DNA from: Bacillota bacterium
Lineage (GTDB): Bacteria; Bacillota; Clostridia; Oscillospirales; Ruminococcaceae
DNA: 64,000 nt
Assembly (NCBI GenBank): GCA_023388515.1
Contig: JAEWGD010000033.1
Span: 62,001 to 126,000 of the forward strand
Direction of reading: 5' to 3'
Part shown: positions 62,574 to 64,000 of the stretch, piece by piece
Layout: each line of letters opens with the position of its first letter
Numbering within the stretch: the stretch's first letter is position 1
Notes under the pieces: model-generated
What the model was told of the DNA's origin: nothing
The model's input: the letters and a program-made list of their open reading frames with translations, nothing else
Databases searched by the model: none
Translations under genes and position numbers: made by a program

Positions 62574-63245
62574 TTATTTGCAGTGATTACCATTTTTTCT
62601 ATACGCACAGGTTTCAGCGAGATTGCAGTCGTCACAATTTCTGTTTTTTCGATAAATCGGTGTTTTTGACAAGCCTATAATAGCAGTAACTGACTTTGAC
62701 GGAGTTAAAATAAAGCTTGAATTTGTGGTTAATCCGATACGCTTTGGAGCATTCAAGACGTTGAGAAATTCAGCTTGAGTGGTGATGGGCAAGTCGCCAT
62801 AGCCAGGACTGAAACGCCATGTAGAGTACATATTTGGGTGTGCTGAACGAATTATTTCCTCAACTTTGTTACAAACCTGTTCGATAGCAACGCTTGCAAG
62901 GCTGTCCAAAACAAGAGCCTCAGCCATGTTGGAAACTTGAGCAGACCTCAAAAGTTTATCAGCACCACTTGAAATAGTTGCACAGAAAAGCACTGCTTTT
63001 TCGCAACCTTTAAGATGTTCACGAATATCCTCTCCTGTAAGCGTAAGGGTGCAGTTTTCAAGTATTATGCTATTTTCCGTATGTGAAATATCGAAAGCAG
63101 TATGCAAGTAACGTGGCTCAATCACGCTAAGCAACTTCTGCTCACAATCATCAATTAATTTAAGAATGTTACTATCTGGAGCTGAATTTCCATAATGGAG
63201 ATACCGTAGAGTTTCTTGCGTATTAATTCTATGAAGTTTTATCAT
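62574..63245 (-). CDS. Methionine synthase activation (reactivation) domain protein
   Basis: A 223-aa protein of the Met_synt_B12 family: LDSLASVAIEQVCNKVEE, WRFSPGYGDLPITTQAEFLNVL (the SAM site) and SVTAIIGLSKTP. It ends with a Cys cluster CDDCNLAETCAYRKNGNHC. Such separate proteins (as in Thermotoga) reactivate oxidised cob(II)alamin. ATG 63245 with GAGGA is preferred over TTG 63257. It precedes metH by 10 bp. Confidence 0.9.
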   Translation of the reverse strand: MIKLHRINTQETLRYLHYGNSAPDSNILKLIDDCEQKLLSVIEPRYLHTAFDISHTENSIILENCTLTLTGEDIREHLKGCEKAVLFCATISSGADKLLRSAQVSNMAEALVLDSLASVAIEQVCNKVEEIIRSAHPNMYSTWRFSPGYGDLPITTQAEFLNVLNAPKRIGLTTNSSFILTPSKSVTAIIGLSKTPIYRKNRNCDDCNLAETCAYRKNGNHCK

Positions 63246-63294
63246 AATATTCCTCAAAAAAAGTAAAAATAAATATAATATAAAAGTTTTTGGT

Positions 63295-63357
63295 TAAGCT
63301 TTTTTCAAAAAGCTTACGGGAGTTTGAGGTGAGCAGCCTCATAAGCCGACAGGCTTA
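63295..63357. repeat. Three adjacent palindromes between metF and the activation gene
   Basis: TAAGCTTTTT / AAAAAGCTTA (63295-63316), TGAGG / CCTCA (63325-63341) and TAAGCC / GGCTTA (63342-63357). They could be RNA hairpins that process or partly end the metF message. Confidence 0.6.
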
Positions 63358-63373
63358 AAATGAACTGACTAGC

Positions 63374-64000
63374 TTATATCAGAACCCCAGAAACAGCGTC
63401 GGAGATACGTTTAGCGACATAGGGGTTGTTCATAGTGTAGAGGTGGATACCGTCAACGCCGTTAGAGATTAGGTCAACGATTTGGTTGACAGCGTATGCA
63501 ATTCCAGCATCACGGAGAGCATCGGGATGGTTTTCGTAGCGTTGCATCATTTTTGTAAATTTAGATGGCAAGCTTGCACCACAGAGTGAAACCATGCGTT
63601 CGATTTGTTTTTTATTGACAACGGGCATAACGCCTGCTTGAATTGGCACATTTATTTTAGCTTTTCTTGTTTTATCTAGGAAAGAGTAGAACAGGTTGTT
63701 ATCGAAAAAGACTTGTGAGATTAGTTGTTCAGCACCTGAATTGACTTTTGTTTTCAAGTTTTTAATATCGGTTTCAAAGTCAACGGCTTCAAAATGACAT
63801 TCGGGGTAGCAAGCACCTAAGATATGGAAATCACTATTTGCATTTGTTTTAATAAATTTAACAAGGTCGCTTGCGTATTTGAAATCATTTTTTGGGGGAA
63901 TATCGGGGTTAATATCGCCACGAAGTGCAAGAATATTTTTTATATCATTCTTATAAAAATCATCTAAAACCCTAAGTATTTCGTCCTTTGTAAAGTTAAT
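63374..64000 (-). CDS. metF: Methylenetetrahydrofolate reductase (5' part beyond window)
   Basis: The frame stays open to the right edge, so this is the C-terminal ~208 residues. Visible: ILALRGDINPD, DFHILGACYPECH, GAEQLISQVFFDN, INVPIQAGVMPVVN, DGIHLYTMNNP, all typical of MetF. It supplies methyl-THF to the downstream MetH. The stop at 63374 is followed by three palindromes. The N-terminus and promoter are outside. Confidence 0.93.
   Translation of the reverse strand: MNFTKDEILRVLDDFYKNDIKNILALRGDINPDIPPKNDFKYASDLVKFIKTNANSDFHILGACYPECHFEAVDFETDIKNLKTKVNSGAEQLISQVFFDNNLFYSFLDKTRKAKINVPIQAGVMPVVNKKQIERMVSLCGASLPSKFTKMMQRYENHPDALRDAGIAYAVNQIVDLISNGVDGIHLYTMNNPYVAKRISDAVSGVLI

Overview
The window looks like the replication-origin region of an AT-rich, low-GC Gram-positive anaerobe. 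Gene order and protein style (split B12 methionine synthase, BspA-type LRR surface proteins, CotH lipoprotein, GH94 phosphorylase, short class II aldolase, 2[4Fe-4S] ferredoxin) fit Clostridia, probably Oscillospiraceae/Ruminococcus-like. This assignment is an inference; no rRNA is present to confirm it.

Layout. 1-3960 (+): two BspA-like LRR surface proteins and two paralogous lipoproteins. 4287-15657 (-): the replication cluster dnaA - DUF2726 gene - [oriC] - dnaN - yaaA - recF - remB - gyrB - two YcxB-like paralogues - gyrA. 16178-27220 (+): rpmH - rnpA - yidD - yidC - jag - mnmE - mnmG - rsmG - noc - parS sites - parA - parB - serS. The divergence at about 13.2-16.0 kb is the replication fork start point, and most housekeeping genes near it are co-oriented with replication. 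oriC shows an AT-rich stretch, five consecutive TAG trios, a GGGC spacer and a DnaA-box-like 9-mer, the order described for the bacterial basal unwinding system. The boxes are of an unusual TTTTCAACA type and recur between dnaA and dnaN and upstream of dnaA.

27.3-40.4 kb is an accessory/metabolic stretch: acyl-ACP thioesterase, fructose-bisphosphate aldolase, CotH-family lipoprotein, small RDAC protein, amidohydrolase, ferredoxin, lipoproteins, a GT-C-like membrane glycosyltransferase, a GH94 disaccharide phosphorylase, rsmE and a Cys-rich acidic membrane peptide.

40.6-43.0 kb holds tRNA-Pro, tRNA-Thr, tRNA-Tyr and typA. 43.0-43.5 kb is a noncoding repeat region with a heptanucleotide tandem array. 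43.6 kb has a standalone DUF2229-type protein. 45.0-54.6 kb is the nusA-infB translation operon (rimP, nusA, rnpM, L7Ae-like, infB, rbfA, nrnA-like, truB, ribF, gltX). 54.7-59.7 kb is a four-gene GldA/GldF/GldG/DUF4340 ABC locus. 60.2-64.0 kb (-) is a methionine/folate operon: metF (cut by the window edge), a separate B12-methionine synthase activation protein, and a MetH lacking that domain.

No CRISPR array, insertion sequence, prophage or clear defence system was seen. The most unusual points are the origin architecture, a parS site forming the core of a 44-bp terminator palindrome, a nuclease-fold gene between dnaA and oriC, and the conserved Gld-type ABC locus.
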